Both the position numbers and the translations under genes were made by a program. A DNA stretch of 64,000 nucleotides from Cupriavidus necator (GTDB taxonomy: Bacteria > Pseudomonadota > Gammaproteobacteria > Burkholderiales > Burkholderiaceae), in contig CP074381.1 in the NCBI GenBank assembly GCA_022041995.1, positions 248,001 through 312,000 on the forward strand, in the 5' to 3' direction. The notes under the pieces were generated by a model. It was not told the DNA's origin, did not search any database, and was given only the letters and a program-made list of their open reading frames with translations. Below, piece after piece: positions 1 through 8,520 of this stretch (the first letter of the stretch is position 1; the number at the start of each line of letters is the position of its first letter).

Positions 1-436
1 CCTGCACGCTGACCTTCTTGCCGTTCAGGTCGGCCGGGGCGTGGATGGCGGTGTTGCCGCTCTTGACCAGCGCCACCAGGCCGCCGGTGTAGTACGGCTC
101 AGTGAAGTCCACCACCTTGCGGCGCTCGGGGGTGATGTAGATGCCGGACACGGCCATGTCGAAGCGGCGCGAGACCAGCCCCGGGATCAGGCCCTTGAAG
201 TCGATGTCGGTCCATTCCACCCGCTTGCCCATCGTCTTGGCCATGGCCTCCACCAGTTCCACGTCAAAGCCGGTGCGCTTGCCGTTCTCGGTGAATTCCA
301 TCGGCGGGAAGGTGGCGTCGGTGGCCACGCGCAGCACGGCGCTGTCCTGCGCGTGCGCGACGGTGCCGAAGGTCAGGGCGGTCAGGGTTGCCAGGCCGGC
401 GAGGCTGACCATCAGGCATTTGCGGCGAAGGTTCAT
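1..436 (-). CDS. Amino-acid ABC transporter substrate-binding protein (partial)
   Basis: Periplasmic solute-binding protein of the SBP_bac_3 family, which delivers polar amino acids to an ABC permease. The reading frame is open to the left edge, so only the first ~145 residues are present. An N-terminal signal peptide ends near an AHA motif around residue 29, followed by the family's opening pattern (RVATDATFPPMEF, then GFDVELVEAMAK). The start is the ATG at 436, with GGAG 6-7 bases upstream. It lies downstream of and co-directional with the IclR gene, so the two may share regulation. The permease and ATPase genes would be expected beyond the edge. Family is clear; substrate is not. Confidence 0.9.
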   Translation of the reverse strand, partial: MNLRRKCLMVSLAGLATLTALTFGTVAHAQDSAVLRVATDATFPPMEFTENGKRTGFDVELVEAMAKTMGKRVEWTDIDFKGLIPGLVSRRFDMAVSGIYITPERRKVVDFTEPYYTGGLVALVKSGNTAIHAPADLNGKKVSVQ

Positions 437-468
437 GGAAGTCTCCTATTCTCGGGAACGAGGGATCT

Positions 469-493
469 GCCGTCGCATGGGTCTGCCGACGGC
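469..493. other. Small hairpin between IclR gene and binding-protein gene
   Basis: A 7-bp perfect inverted repeat, GCCGTCG / CGACGGC, with an 11-base loop lies in the 88-bp gap. No T tract follows on either strand, so it is a weak terminator or leader structure at best. Confidence 0.3.
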
Positions 494-524
494 GGCGGTA
501 ATGATTGGCTTGGTAGCCTGGTAT

Positions 525-1319
525 TCAGTAAGACTGCAGCCGCGCGGAAATCCGCATCGCCGCTGCCACGGTCATGTCGATCAGCGCGCTCTCGCGCCCT
601 TGCCGCCGCGTGGCCGGCACCATCAGCGTGATGGAACCCAGCGCATCGGCCTTGCTGCGCCGCGAGAACAGCGGCGCGCTCACGCCCCACACGCCCGGAT
701 CCACCTCGCCCTCGCTGACCGCGTAACCGGTCTCGCGAATGGCGGCCAGCTCGGCCAGCAGCCGTTCGGCTTCGCCTGGCTCGCACTGGGCACGGACCAG
801 GCGCTCGCGCGCTTCGTCGCGCATGAACGCCAGCAGCGACTTGGCCGACGCACCGGCGCGCAGCGGCACGCCGCGGCCCTTCTCGAACGAGCAGCGCAGC
901 GACTGGCGGCTCTCCACCATCTCCAGGCACACCACGTGATCCTTGACGGCCACGACCAGACCCACGCTTTCATCGGACTGCTGCGCCAGCAGCTGCATGT
1001 CGGGCAAGGCTTCGCGCGCCAGGTGCGAGGCCATGTCAAAGCCGAGCGCCAGTTGCAGGCTGATCGGGCCCGGCGCGTATTCGCCGTCGGACTCCAGCAC
1101 AAAGCCCCAGCGCTTGAGCATCATCAGCTGCCGGTAGAGCGTGCTCTTGGGCAGGCCGGTCTTGGCAACCAGCTCGCGCACCGTGATCGGCGCGCCGTGT
1201 TGCGCCAGCGTTGCCAGCACGAACAGCACGCGATCGGCTCCGCCCGCGGGCTGGCCGGGTTCGGCAGGCGTGGGCGTCGCGGGCTTCACGGAGGGAGGGT
1301 TGTCGACGGCATTCAACAT
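525..1319 (-). CDS. IclR family transcriptional regulator
   Basis: A 264-residue DNA-binding regulator with an IclR winged helix (about residues 20-80, containing ITVRELVAKTGLPKSTLYRQ) and a C-terminal IclR effector-binding domain. The ATG at 1319 is preferred over longer frames because it gives the usual IclR length and leaves a short Pro/Ala-rich leader before the helix-turn-helix. It is co-directional with the amino-acid binding protein downstream, so control of that transport system is a reasonable inference. The effector is unknown. Confidence 0.9.
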   Translation of the reverse strand: MLNAVDNPPSVKPATPTPAEPGQPAGGADRVLFVLATLAQHGAPITVRELVAKTGLPKSTLYRQLMMLKRWGFVLESDGEYAPGPISLQLALGFDMASHLAREALPDMQLLAQQSDESVGLVVAVKDHVVCLEMVESRQSLRCSFEKGRGVPLRAGASAKSLLAFMRDEARERLVRAQCEPGEAERLLAELAAIRETGYAVSEGEVDPGVWGVSAPLFSRRSKADALGSITLMVPATRRQGRESALIDMTVAAAMRISARLQSY

Positions 1320-1408
1320 AGGGCCCAAGAATAGGACCTGATTCCCGGAAATCAAAACCGTGAGTCCCGGAAAATGGGAATGATCGACTAGGGATAACCC
1401 TTGATGAT

Positions 1409-1641
1409 TGGCAGATTGATTGCCAAGTGCGCGGGGCGCCGCTGCGTCGCGATCAGTAGATACCGGGGAGCAGCCGCCACGTCCTGTCGCAGTACGACGC
1501 ATATTCAACGCCGGACTGGTCGCGCAGCAGCGCTTCTTCGGCCCGGATGCGCGCCAGCAGCGCGGGCACCATCAGCAGCGTCAGCACCACGCCCACGCCG
1601 GAGCGAAAGGTCAGTACCCATCCCAGCGAACTGATCAGGAA
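1409..1641. repeat. Left direct-repeat copy flanking the siderophore block
   Basis: About 233 bp that aligns with 9867-10103. The alignment begins at TGGCAGATTGAT in both copies and ends at ATCAGGA. The inner ~100 bp (about 1545-1641) differs by a single base by eye; the outer part has many substitutions and small indels. Both copies have the same orientation and bracket the whole siderophore operon. Confidence 0.85.
1453..1641 (-). pseudogene. 3' fragment of an isoprenylcysteine-methyltransferase-like gene
   Basis: Read on the minus strand, this keeps the C-terminal ~60 codons of the membrane methyltransferase encoded intact at 9915-10574, ending in RTWRLLPGIY and a TGA stop; the intact gene ends RTWRMLPGIY. 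The protein-level match is better than the DNA match, so this is an old coding tail and not a recent PCR-like duplicate. Similarity stops abruptly at 1641, with no start codon or N-terminal part. It is most simply a scar left by insertion of the siderophore block at this gene. Confidence 0.8.
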
Positions 1642-1684
1642 AAGCAGCGCTCAGCGCGGGGTTCGAGGCAAAGAGCGCAAGATG

Positions 1685-2449
1685 TCAACGCCGATAGCCA
1701 GCCACCAGCTGCTTCATGGCCCGGAAGGCCGTGGCGCGGTCGTCGCCGAGCAGGAAGGCGTGCACGCCTTGTTCGCGCCAGTGCTCGCACTGTCCGGCCG
1801 CACGCGGAATCGCGCAGAACGGCACGCCACGTGCCTGGCAGGCCTGCGCAATGCGGCGGATTGCCGCCTGCACGGAAGGATGCTGTGCGTCAGCTGGCAC
1901 GCCAAGGCTTTGCGACAAGTCGATCGCACCTTCCAGCACCATGTCGATGCCCGGCACGGCGACGATCTCTTCGATGGCATCGACGCCCTCCCGGTCTTCG
2001 ATCATGGCCACCACCATCAGCTCACGATTGGCCCGCTCAATGTAGGCCGGCAACGTCAGCGTGCCAAAGCCGGTGGTCCGGCCCCCGGCAATGCCGCGCG
2101 TGCCGAGCGGGTGGTAGCGCGCGCTGTCGACGGCCAGCTGGGCTACCTCCCGGCTGGACACGTGTGGCACCACGATCCCCTGCGCGCCGGCATCCAGTAC
2201 GCGCAGGATGATGTCCGGCGCCGCCCATGGCACCCGTATGAGGGCGGTAGTGCCAGCGCATTCCGCGGCGCGGATCATGTTCTCCAGCGTCTGGGGGTTC
2301 ACGCCGACGTGCTCGAGGTCCAGGATCACGAAGTCAAAGCCGGCGTAGCCGATCATCTCTGTCATCAGCGGCAATGGCAGCGAGTTGATCAGGCCGAACA
2401 CATCGCGCCCGGCCGCGAGCGCGGCCTTCAGCTTATTCGGCTGCAGCAT
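1685..2449 (-). CDS. HpcH/HpaI aldolase-family protein, SbnG-like citrate synthase candidate
   Basis: A 254-residue class II aldolase-fold enzyme of the HpcH/HpaI family. Visible motifs are DFVILDLEHVGVNP near residue 40, GIVVPHV, MIEDREGVDAIEEI (metal-binding Glu) and DMVLEGAIDLSQSLG (metal-binding Asp). In Staphylococcus aureus the family member SbnG makes citrate for staphyloferrin B. Here it is the last gene of a citrate-siderophore operon, so citrate supply is the likely role; that is inference. It overlaps the end of the decarboxylase gene by 17 bp. The ATG at 2449 has AGAGA about 7 bases upstream, better spaced than the alternative ATG at 2455. Confidence 0.8.
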   Translation of the reverse strand: MLQPNKLKAALAAGRDVFGLINSLPLPLMTEMIGYAGFDFVILDLEHVGVNPQTLENMIRAAECAGTTALIRVPWAAPDIILRVLDAGAQGIVVPHVSSREVAQLAVDSARYHPLGTRGIAGGRTTGFGTLTLPAYIERANRELMVVAMIEDREGVDAIEEIVAVPGIDMVLEGAIDLSQSLGVPADAQHPSVQAAIRRIAQACQARGVPFCAIPRAAGQCEHWREQGVHAFLLGDDRATAFRAMKQLVAGYRR

Positions 2450-3674
2450 GGGCATTCTCTGCGGGAAGGTAGCAATGCCGCGGGTGCGGGTGGCGCAGGA
2501 AGTCGTGGTGCGAGATATGCCAGGCGTATGCGCCGGCATACGGGAACACCACCATGTCGCCGGCGCGCACGCGCGCCACTGGCGCGTCGTGGGCAAGGAT
2601 GTCCTTCGGCGTGCAGAGCTGCCCGACTACGCTGACGCGCGCGTCCTGCACGCCGGGGCGGGCAAACGGGTAGCGCCACGATTCCACAGGCAGCACCCGG
2701 AACGGGTGGCTGTGCCCCTGCGCATACGGCGTGCGGAAGTGGTGCGTGCCGCCGCAGGCCACGACGAAGGCACGGTCGAAGGCGTGTTTCACATCGATCA
2801 CCTCCATCGCGTAGTAGCCGCAGAAGGCGGTGATATAACGCCCGCATTCAAAGCGCACGGTGAGCCCGTCGCGCTGCGCCGACAACGCCGGGAGGCCTGC
2901 GGTAAAGGCGGCCCAGTCGAACTGCCGCTCGGGCTCGCGGTAGTTGACGCCGATGCCGCCGCCGACGTTGACCTGGTCCAGCGTATCGAGCCCATACTCT
3001 GCACGCCAGCGCCTGACCTGTTGCAGATAGGCGTCGAGCAGCCGCAGGTGGGCGGCAGCGTCGAGCTGGTGCGACATCAGGTGGAAATGGAAGCCACGCA
3101 GCCGGATCTCCGGATGCGCGCGCAGCCACGCCAGGCAGGCCGGCAACTGGTCGCCGGCGATGCCGAATGGCGTGGGCTTGCCCCCCATCATCAGCGTGGT
3201 GGCCTGCAGTCCTTCGATGGCAAGGTTGACACGCAGCAGCACCGGGGCCGTGACGCCGCGCTCGCGCGCGAGCCAGGCCAGCCGTTCGAGTTCATGCAGG
3301 CTTTCCACGTGCAGCGCCTCGACCCCGAGATCGAGCGCGCTGGCCAGTTCCGCATCGGTCTTGCCGGGGCCGCTGAAGATCAGCGGCACCTCGGCAAAGT
3401 GTTCGCGCACCCATGCCAGCTCGCCGCCGGAGGAGATCTCGAAGCCGTGCGCCAGCGGCGCCAGCGTCTGCAGGATCGGCAGGTCGGAGTTGGCCTTGAT
3501 CGCGTAGAACAGCTCGAATCCGGGCGGCAGGCTGAGCGCCGTGGCCGCGGCGTGGCGCCGCAGCGCCTCCAGGTCGTAGACATAGGTGCACAGGGGGGCG
3601 CTGGCCTTGGCCAGCGCATCGTGCAGGTGGGTGGCGACGCGTGTCCAGCGCAGTTCGGGGGTGCTCATTGCCAT
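2433..3674 (-). CDS. pvsE: PLP-dependent decarboxylase, PvsE-like (siderophore biosynthesis)
   Basis: A 413-residue fold-type III decarboxylase of the Orn/DAP/Arg family. The PLP lysine is in LFYAIKAN (Lys60), the glycine-rich phosphate loop in VNVGGGIGVNY, and the catalytic-cysteine region in GQLCTPKD. In vibrioferrin (PvsE) and staphyloferrin B (SbnH) pathways this enzyme decarboxylates an amino-acid unit, giving the diamine or ethanolamine-type linker. It overlaps the upstream synthetase by about 10 bp and the downstream aldolase by 17 bp, so the operon is translationally coupled. GGAGG sits 4 bases before the ATG at 3674; a second in-frame ATG at 3668 has 10-base spacing and is also possible. 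Confidence 0.85.
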   Translation of the reverse strand: MAMSTPELRWTRVATHLHDALAKASAPLCTYVYDLEALRRHAAATALSLPPGFELFYAIKANSDLPILQTLAPLAHGFEISSGGELAWVREHFAEVPLIFSGPGKTDAELASALDLGVEALHVESLHELERLAWLARERGVTAPVLLRVNLAIEGLQATTLMMGGKPTPFGIAGDQLPACLAWLRAHPEIRLRGFHFHLMSHQLDAAAHLRLLDAYLQQVRRWRAEYGLDTLDQVNVGGGIGVNYREPERQFDWAAFTAGLPALSAQRDGLTVRFECGRYITAFCGYYAMEVIDVKHAFDRAFVVACGGTHHFRTPYAQGHSHPFRVLPVESWRYPFARPGVQDARVSVVGQLCTPKDILAHDAPVARVRAGDMVVFPYAGAYAWHISHHDFLRHPHPRHCYLPAENAHAAAE

Positions 3675-5500
3675 GCGGCCTCCACCCCGGCGAAAGGAAT
3701 GGGATTGGTGACGGGCACGTAGGTGGAAGCGCGGTCAGCACGCTGGAAGAAGCGGTTGCTGAAATTGGTCTTGGCCGGGAAGGGATTGCCGGCCAGCAGT
3801 CCGTTGATGCGCCGCGCCGAGGCCGCATTGCCATAGCGATGCTGGTAGGTATGCAGGTGATGGCGCACGACCGACCACAGCCGCGTGGTCATGGCCGCCC
3901 TGCCGGCACCGAGCTGGGCGACGACTTCGCACAGGTTGTTGACGAACAGGCAATAGGCCACGCGGTTCCAGCCTTGTTCTTCGTCGTACCAGAGCGAGGC
4001 CTGGGCGCGTTCGCTGAGCCCGGGCATGGACGACGCGGGATGGCGCGAAGGCGTCAGCTTCACGCCCTCGAAGTCGCGCAGGAAGAGCTGCGCGGGCATG
4101 TCCTGGCGCAGGCCGAGCACCACGTTCTGCAGGTGCGGCTCGAAGATGACGCCGTGCGCGAAGAAGAGGTGGAAGACCGGGTAGATGAGTTGCGACACGT
4201 AGGCGGAGAACCAGCGTTCGGTCATGGCATCCACGGGCGTCCCGGCCTGCGCGGCGAGCGCCGCCAAGAGGCGCTGCATGCGGGCTTCGCCGTAGTAGTG
4301 GTTGCCGAACAGCGAGCCGGCCAGCAGCGGCACGCAATCAGGCGTGCGCAGCGTATCCACGCTCTGGCGCAGGATCAGGCCGAAGCCCTCGATGACCTGA
4401 CGATTCTTTTCGATATCGGCGTCCTTCAGGTCCACTGACAGGAATGCCGGCTCCTCCATCAGCGCCAGGCCCGGGAACAGCCGCCCGAGATCCGGCAGCA
4501 GCGGACGCAGCACGCGATTGACGTGCATGGCGCTCTCCAGCTCGTACCACGCGTTCTTGCGCACGCAGTTGGTGATGCGGATGTTCAGCGAAAGCTTGTA
4601 GAAATACGGATTGCCGGGCTGGTACAGGGTGCGGATCGATGAGGTGGGAAAGAAGTCCGCGCCCTGCGTGCCCAGGTCCTGCATGCGGCCGCTTGCGAGG
4701 GCATCGCGCACCAGCGGGTGCTCGCGCAGGTAGGCCGCCTGCCAGGGGTGGACCGGTACCGCCACGCGGTCGGCGGGTACTGCCGGGGCATTCGCCGTGA
4801 TCAGCTGGTCGCAGCTGGCGTCGAGCAGTGACTGCTGCGCGATGTCGTCGCGCGGCACCGCGAACCACGCGAGCGGAAAGCGGGTGCGCAGTTCAGGCGA
4901 GTAGCGCAGCAGGTCGTCGTCGGAGAAGCCCTGCCGGCTCTTCGGCGTGGGGTGGAACGGATGGCCGAAGGTCAGCGATTGCTCGGAGTCGATATAGGCC
5001 TCCACCGGATCGGCCGGAATCGCGGCGGACACCGGCACGGACAGGACTTCTGTGCTGACGGCCACGCTGTTGCGGATCTGCTCCATCAGCTCGGTATTGG
5101 GCGGCAGTTCGTGCTGCTGCGCCATCTCGCGCAACAGCAGCGCGGCCTGCGATTCCCAGTCGAGCAGCGCCCACGGCTTGTTTTCGGCCTTGTGGAATAC
5201 CGGCGACAGGTAGCGGTAGTTGCCAGTCAGCCAGGCACCGCCGACCACGGCCAGGAGGCGATCGTGGATATGCGGCAACTGCACTTCCAGGACCTGGGCC
5301 TGCTCGCGCTGCAGCGTCATGGTGATCGTCGCCGGCCAGTCATTCTGCCCGGCGGGCGGGCCGACGCGCAGCTGGCCGGCGGGCGCCGCGACCTCGCGGC
5401 AGTAGCAGTTCAACAGCGTTTCCTGGCAGCGCCGCGTGGCGGCCAGTTTCGCCGACGTGCGGCTCATGCCGTTAACTTCCATCTTGGTTTGCACTTGCAT
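3665..5500 (-). CDS. pvsD: NRPS-independent siderophore synthetase, IucA/IucC family, PvsD-like
   Basis: A 611-residue NIS synthetase that uses ATP to condense a carboxylate such as citrate or its adduct with an amine or alcohol. Family motifs are visible: HPFHPTPKSRQGF (about residue 180), VHPWQ (about 250), KLSLNIRITNCVRKN (about 310), EPHLQNVVL (about 455), and the C-terminal FerS/FhuF-like region. The length fits IucA/IucC proteins. The start at 5500 is the first of two in-frame methionines, with a GAGG about 10 bases away. It is the fourth gene of the operon, after the exporter, exactly as pvsD follows pvsC in the vibrioferrin cluster. Confidence 0.88.
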   Translation of the reverse strand: MQVQTKMEVNGMSRTSAKLAATRRCQETLLNCYCREVAAPAGQLRVGPPAGQNDWPATITMTLQREQAQVLEVQLPHIHDRLLAVVGGAWLTGNYRYLSPVFHKAENKPWALLDWESQAALLLREMAQQHELPPNTELMEQIRNSVAVSTEVLSVPVSAAIPADPVEAYIDSEQSLTFGHPFHPTPKSRQGFSDDDLLRYSPELRTRFPLAWFAVPRDDIAQQSLLDASCDQLITANAPAVPADRVAVPVHPWQAAYLREHPLVRDALASGRMQDLGTQGADFFPTSSIRTLYQPGNPYFYKLSLNIRITNCVRKNAWYELESAMHVNRVLRPLLPDLGRLFPGLALMEEPAFLSVDLKDADIEKNRQVIEGFGLILRQSVDTLRTPDCVPLLAGSLFGNHYYGEARMQRLLAALAAQAGTPVDAMTERWFSAYVSQLIYPVFHLFFAHGVIFEPHLQNVVLGLRQDMPAQLFLRDFEGVKLTPSRHPASSMPGLSERAQASLWYDEEQGWNRVAYCLFVNNLCEVVAQLGAGRAAMTTRLWSVVRHHLHTYQHRYGNAASARRINGLLAGNPFPAKTNFSNRFFQRADRASTYVPVTNPIPFAGVEAAWQ

Positions 5501-5527
5501 GTCTTGTGACCTCGTTCTCGGGAGGGA

Positions 5528-6703
5528 TCAGAGTGTGCTCATCCGCTGCCTGGCGAAGAAAATCAGGTAAGCGACGGCCGGCGCGAGCAGCGCCGCGCCG
5601 AGCAGGTAAGGCGCACGCTGGCCGGCCAGGCTGACTGCCGCGCCGGCGCCAAGCCCGGCCACGACGCCGCCCCATTTCGAACTGCTTTCGAACCAGCCAA
5701 AGGTCCGGCCGGCGTTGCCGGCGTGCACCATGCTTGCCACTAGCGCGTGCAGGGCGATGAATCCGACCGTCATGGCGGTGCCCATCAGCAGGCGCCAGGC
5801 CACCAGCGCCGGCAGGCCAAGCGGCGCCGCCTGTGCCAGCAGGGTGATCACCAGCGTGCCGTAGGCGGTGGCGAGCAGCCCCAGCGATGGGGCCAGCCCC
5901 AGCCGCCGTGACAGCAGCGGTGCGGCGGCCAGGTACACCAGGTGTGGCAGGCCGAAGAGCAGCCCGGCCGTGGCCGCGGACAGAACAGGCATGCGCTGCT
6001 GCATGTCAGGGATGAAGTACGGGAACGTCACGACGGTGGCGAACACGAACGCGAACTGCAATACGTAGATCTGCCGCGGCGAGGCTGGCGCCGCGGCGCT
6101 TGCATCGCCGGCGCGTGCTGCCGGGCGCTTGGCAGCGCTGGCGCCTTCGCCCGCAGGCAGCGATGCGATCAGCGCCGCGGCGGCCAGCGGCAGCAACGCC
6201 AGGCAGCGGTACAGCACGATCGGCGATTCCGCCCCCATCCACAGGCCCAGGCAGGCGGGTGCCGCCACCAGCGCGGCGCGCGCGGACCACTGCATCGCCG
6301 TCAGGCTGCGCGTGAGCGTGGTACCGCTGGCGACCGTTGCCAGGTAGGCATTGGAGGCCGAAAACGTGCCGCCCAGCACGCCCTGCAGCACCAGCGCCGT
6401 CAGGAATGCGAACGAATTGGTGGCGTAGCTGGCAAGCAGGAAGCTTGCCGCCAGGCCCAGTTGCGCGCGCATCAGCAGCCGCTTCTTGCCAAAGCGGTCA
6501 GCAAGCCGGCCCCACCATGGCGCCGACACCGCTGCCAGCAGCGTCGGCACCACGTAGAACGCGCCCGCGAGCCACGGCACGTCGTTGTGCAGCGAGCGCT
6601 GCAGGATCAGCGCGAAGAAAGGCGGCATGCCCAGCGCCGCAAACGCGGCGATGAAATGGCACAGCATGACCACCGCGACCACCTGTCGCGTGCCGGTACT
6701 CAT
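5528..6703 (-). CDS. pvsC: MFS siderophore exporter, PvsC-like
   Basis: A 391-residue major facilitator protein with about 12 hydrophobic segments and the MFS motif A (GRLADRFGKKRLL) between TM2 and TM3. A hydrophilic Ala-rich loop separates the two halves at about residues 195-220. Its start codon overlaps the stop of the upstream synthetase (ATGA). Its position between two NIS synthetases matches pvsC of vibrioferrin clusters, which exports the product across the inner membrane. Substrate is inferred from context. Confidence 0.85.
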   Translation of the reverse strand: MSTGTRQVVAVVMLCHFIAAFAALGMPPFFALILQRSLHNDVPWLAGAFYVVPTLLAAVSAPWWGRLADRFGKKRLLMRAQLGLAASFLLASYATNSFAFLTALVLQGVLGGTFSASNAYLATVASGTTLTRSLTAMQWSARAALVAAPACLGLWMGAESPIVLYRCLALLPLAAAALIASLPAGEGASAAKRPAARAGDASAAAPASPRQIYVLQFAFVFATVVTFPYFIPDMQQRMPVLSAATAGLLFGLPHLVYLAAAPLLSRRLGLAPSLGLLATAYGTLVITLLAQAAPLGLPALVAWRLLMGTAMTVGFIALHALVASMVHAGNAGRTFGWFESSSKWGGVVAGLGAGAAVSLAGQRAPYLLGAALLAPAVAYLIFFARQRMSTL

Positions 6704-8520
6704 GTGGCCACCCGGAGGAAGTTGGGCGCGCGCTTGCCGTAGAACTTGTTGACGTCGGTCGCGCCGGTCTGCGCCTTCTCCACCAGCGACGCCGCGGTCA
6801 GCAGGTACTTGAGGTGCAGCCGCTCGTCGTCAAGCAGCACCTGGCGCGCGAAGCCGGTGTCTTCGCCGGCGGCGTCCAGGTCGGCAAGCACGGCCTCCAC
6901 ATGGCGCTGCACGCGCGCGTAGCCCGCGGCGGGATCGGTGCCGCCACGCTGCGCAAGGCCTTCCACCAGCGCCGCAATGTTCAGCTGCAGCGTGATGGTG
7001 ACGAACATCTGTGCCAGCGGCAGCGCCTCGGCTACGCCAATGCGCTGGTCTTCCAGGCTATCGAGACGCGCCGACAGGGCCGGCCAGCGGCGCGCGAGCG
7101 TGCCGCGGTCGATGCGTGCGGCATCGTTGTCCTTCAGCAGCAGGCGCAAGCCTTCGTCGCTGTAGACCAGCATCGAATTCTGCTGGTTCGACTCCAGGGC
7201 AATACCGTAGCGCAGCCACAGCGTCAGGTGCAGCTGCAGCGTGAGCGCCAGGTAGGCGTCGAACCAGGCATCGAGATCGCCGCCGTGGTAGCGGCCGGCG
7301 AGTTCCTCGGCCACGCTCATGCCGCCGGCGGTTTCCGCCAACAGGCCGGCCACCGGCACCACCGTAGCGTTCGCCAGTTGCTGTCCGGGGTAGCGGCGCA
7401 GGATGTAGCCCAGGAACGGGCGCTGGTCCACATGGGTGCCATTGGCCTCGTCCGTAAACAGCACCTGCCCGTTGAGGCCCGGTTCGCGCCGGACGATATC
7501 GCCGAGCAGTGACTGGATGCGATGCCCGTCGCCGATGGTACTGGGCTTGATGGTGCGGATGTTTTTGGCGCCCAGGGTGCGGATCGTGAGCGGCAGTTTG
7601 ACGTGCCATTCGGGCGCATCAAGCAGGACCAGCGAGCGCACCGACAGGGTGGGCGACACGCGCAGGTACGCGCGCGGGGCGCGGATGACCTGGCCGTCGA
7701 GCCCGGCTTCGGCCATGAAGCCGTCCAGGTGATGCTGCCACACGAACGGATGCACGGGCACCAGCGCATGCGAGCGGGCGAGCGCGGGATCGAGGCCGAC
7801 ATCGGCGAAATCCGGCCAGTTTGGCGGCAGCGTCTCGCCACTGCGATGATGGCGCTCGCGCGGGACCGCCAGCCAGTTCAGCGCGAATACCGGCTGGAAC
7901 TCGGGCGCATAGTGGGCCAGATCGCTGGCGGCAAAGCCAAGCTTGGCGCGCGCGGTGGGATAGTAGGGGTGGTCCAGAAAGCCCGCGACACGGTCGTAGT
8001 GCAGCATGCGCTGGTCCCATCCCGGCAGCGCGTGGCCGTCTGCGCTGTCCGGCTGCGCGAACCAGCGCGCCCGTTCGGCCAGCGAAGCCTTGCGGTGCTC
8101 GACAGCCGCACGGCATTCGTCGCCATAGGCGGTGAACAGGCGTTCTTCTTCGGCTGGAAGGTTGCCGGCAAATGCTGAGAGGATGGTGTCGACGTCATGC
8201 AGCGCGGAGCACGCGCCGACGTCACCGCGCAGCAGCGGCAGGCGGGTCAGGCGCCATTCCTGCATGTAGCGGGTGGGCGTCACCGGGATCCAGAGGGTGC
8301 CGGCGCCAAGGTGCGCCACGCGCAGCCACTGCTGGCTGGCGTCGAAACCGTGCGCGGTGGCGGCCGGTACGGCATCGGCACCGTGCACCTCGCCGCGGCT
8401 GACGCATGCGCGGACATCTTCGCGCAGCAGGGTGTCGACGACGCGGACGCAGATATAGGCGGCATCCGCATCCGGGGTCGCGGCGGACAGGCCCGGCTGG
8501 TCAGGCAGGCGTGCGGTCAT
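6700..8520 (-). CDS. pvsB: NRPS-independent siderophore synthetase, IucA/IucC family, PvsB-like
   Basis: A 606-residue NIS synthetase distinct from the one at 3665-5500. Motifs are HPYYPTARAKLGF (about residue 185), VHPFVWQHHL (about 255), KLPLTIRTLGAKNIRTIKP (about 305) and ESNQQNSMLV (about 445), where the usual EpHxQN pattern becomes ESNQQN. The start overlaps the stop of the ATP-grasp gene (TAATG) and the stop overlaps the exporter start, so translation is coupled on both sides. Having two NIS enzymes means two separate condensations; which adds citrate first cannot be read from sequence. Confidence 0.88.
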   Translation of the reverse strand: MTARLPDQPGLSAATPDADAAYICVRVVDTLLREDVRACVSRGEVHGADAVPAATAHGFDASQQWLRVAHLGAGTLWIPVTPTRYMQEWRLTRLPLLRGDVGACSALHDVDTILSAFAGNLPAEEERLFTAYGDECRAAVEHRKASLAERARWFAQPDSADGHALPGWDQRMLHYDRVAGFLDHPYYPTARAKLGFAASDLAHYAPEFQPVFALNWLAVPRERHHRSGETLPPNWPDFADVGLDPALARSHALVPVHPFVWQHHLDGFMAEAGLDGQVIRAPRAYLRVSPTLSVRSLVLLDAPEWHVKLPLTIRTLGAKNIRTIKPSTIGDGHRIQSLLGDIVRREPGLNGQVLFTDEANGTHVDQRPFLGYILRRYPGQQLANATVVPVAGLLAETAGGMSVAEELAGRYHGGDLDAWFDAYLALTLQLHLTLWLRYGIALESNQQNSMLVYSDEGLRLLLKDNDAARIDRGTLARRWPALSARLDSLEDQRIGVAEALPLAQMFVTITLQLNIAALVEGLAQRGGTDPAAGYARVQRHVEAVLADLDAAGEDTGFARQVLLDDERLHLKYLLTAASLVEKAQTGATDVNKFYGKRAPNFLRVAT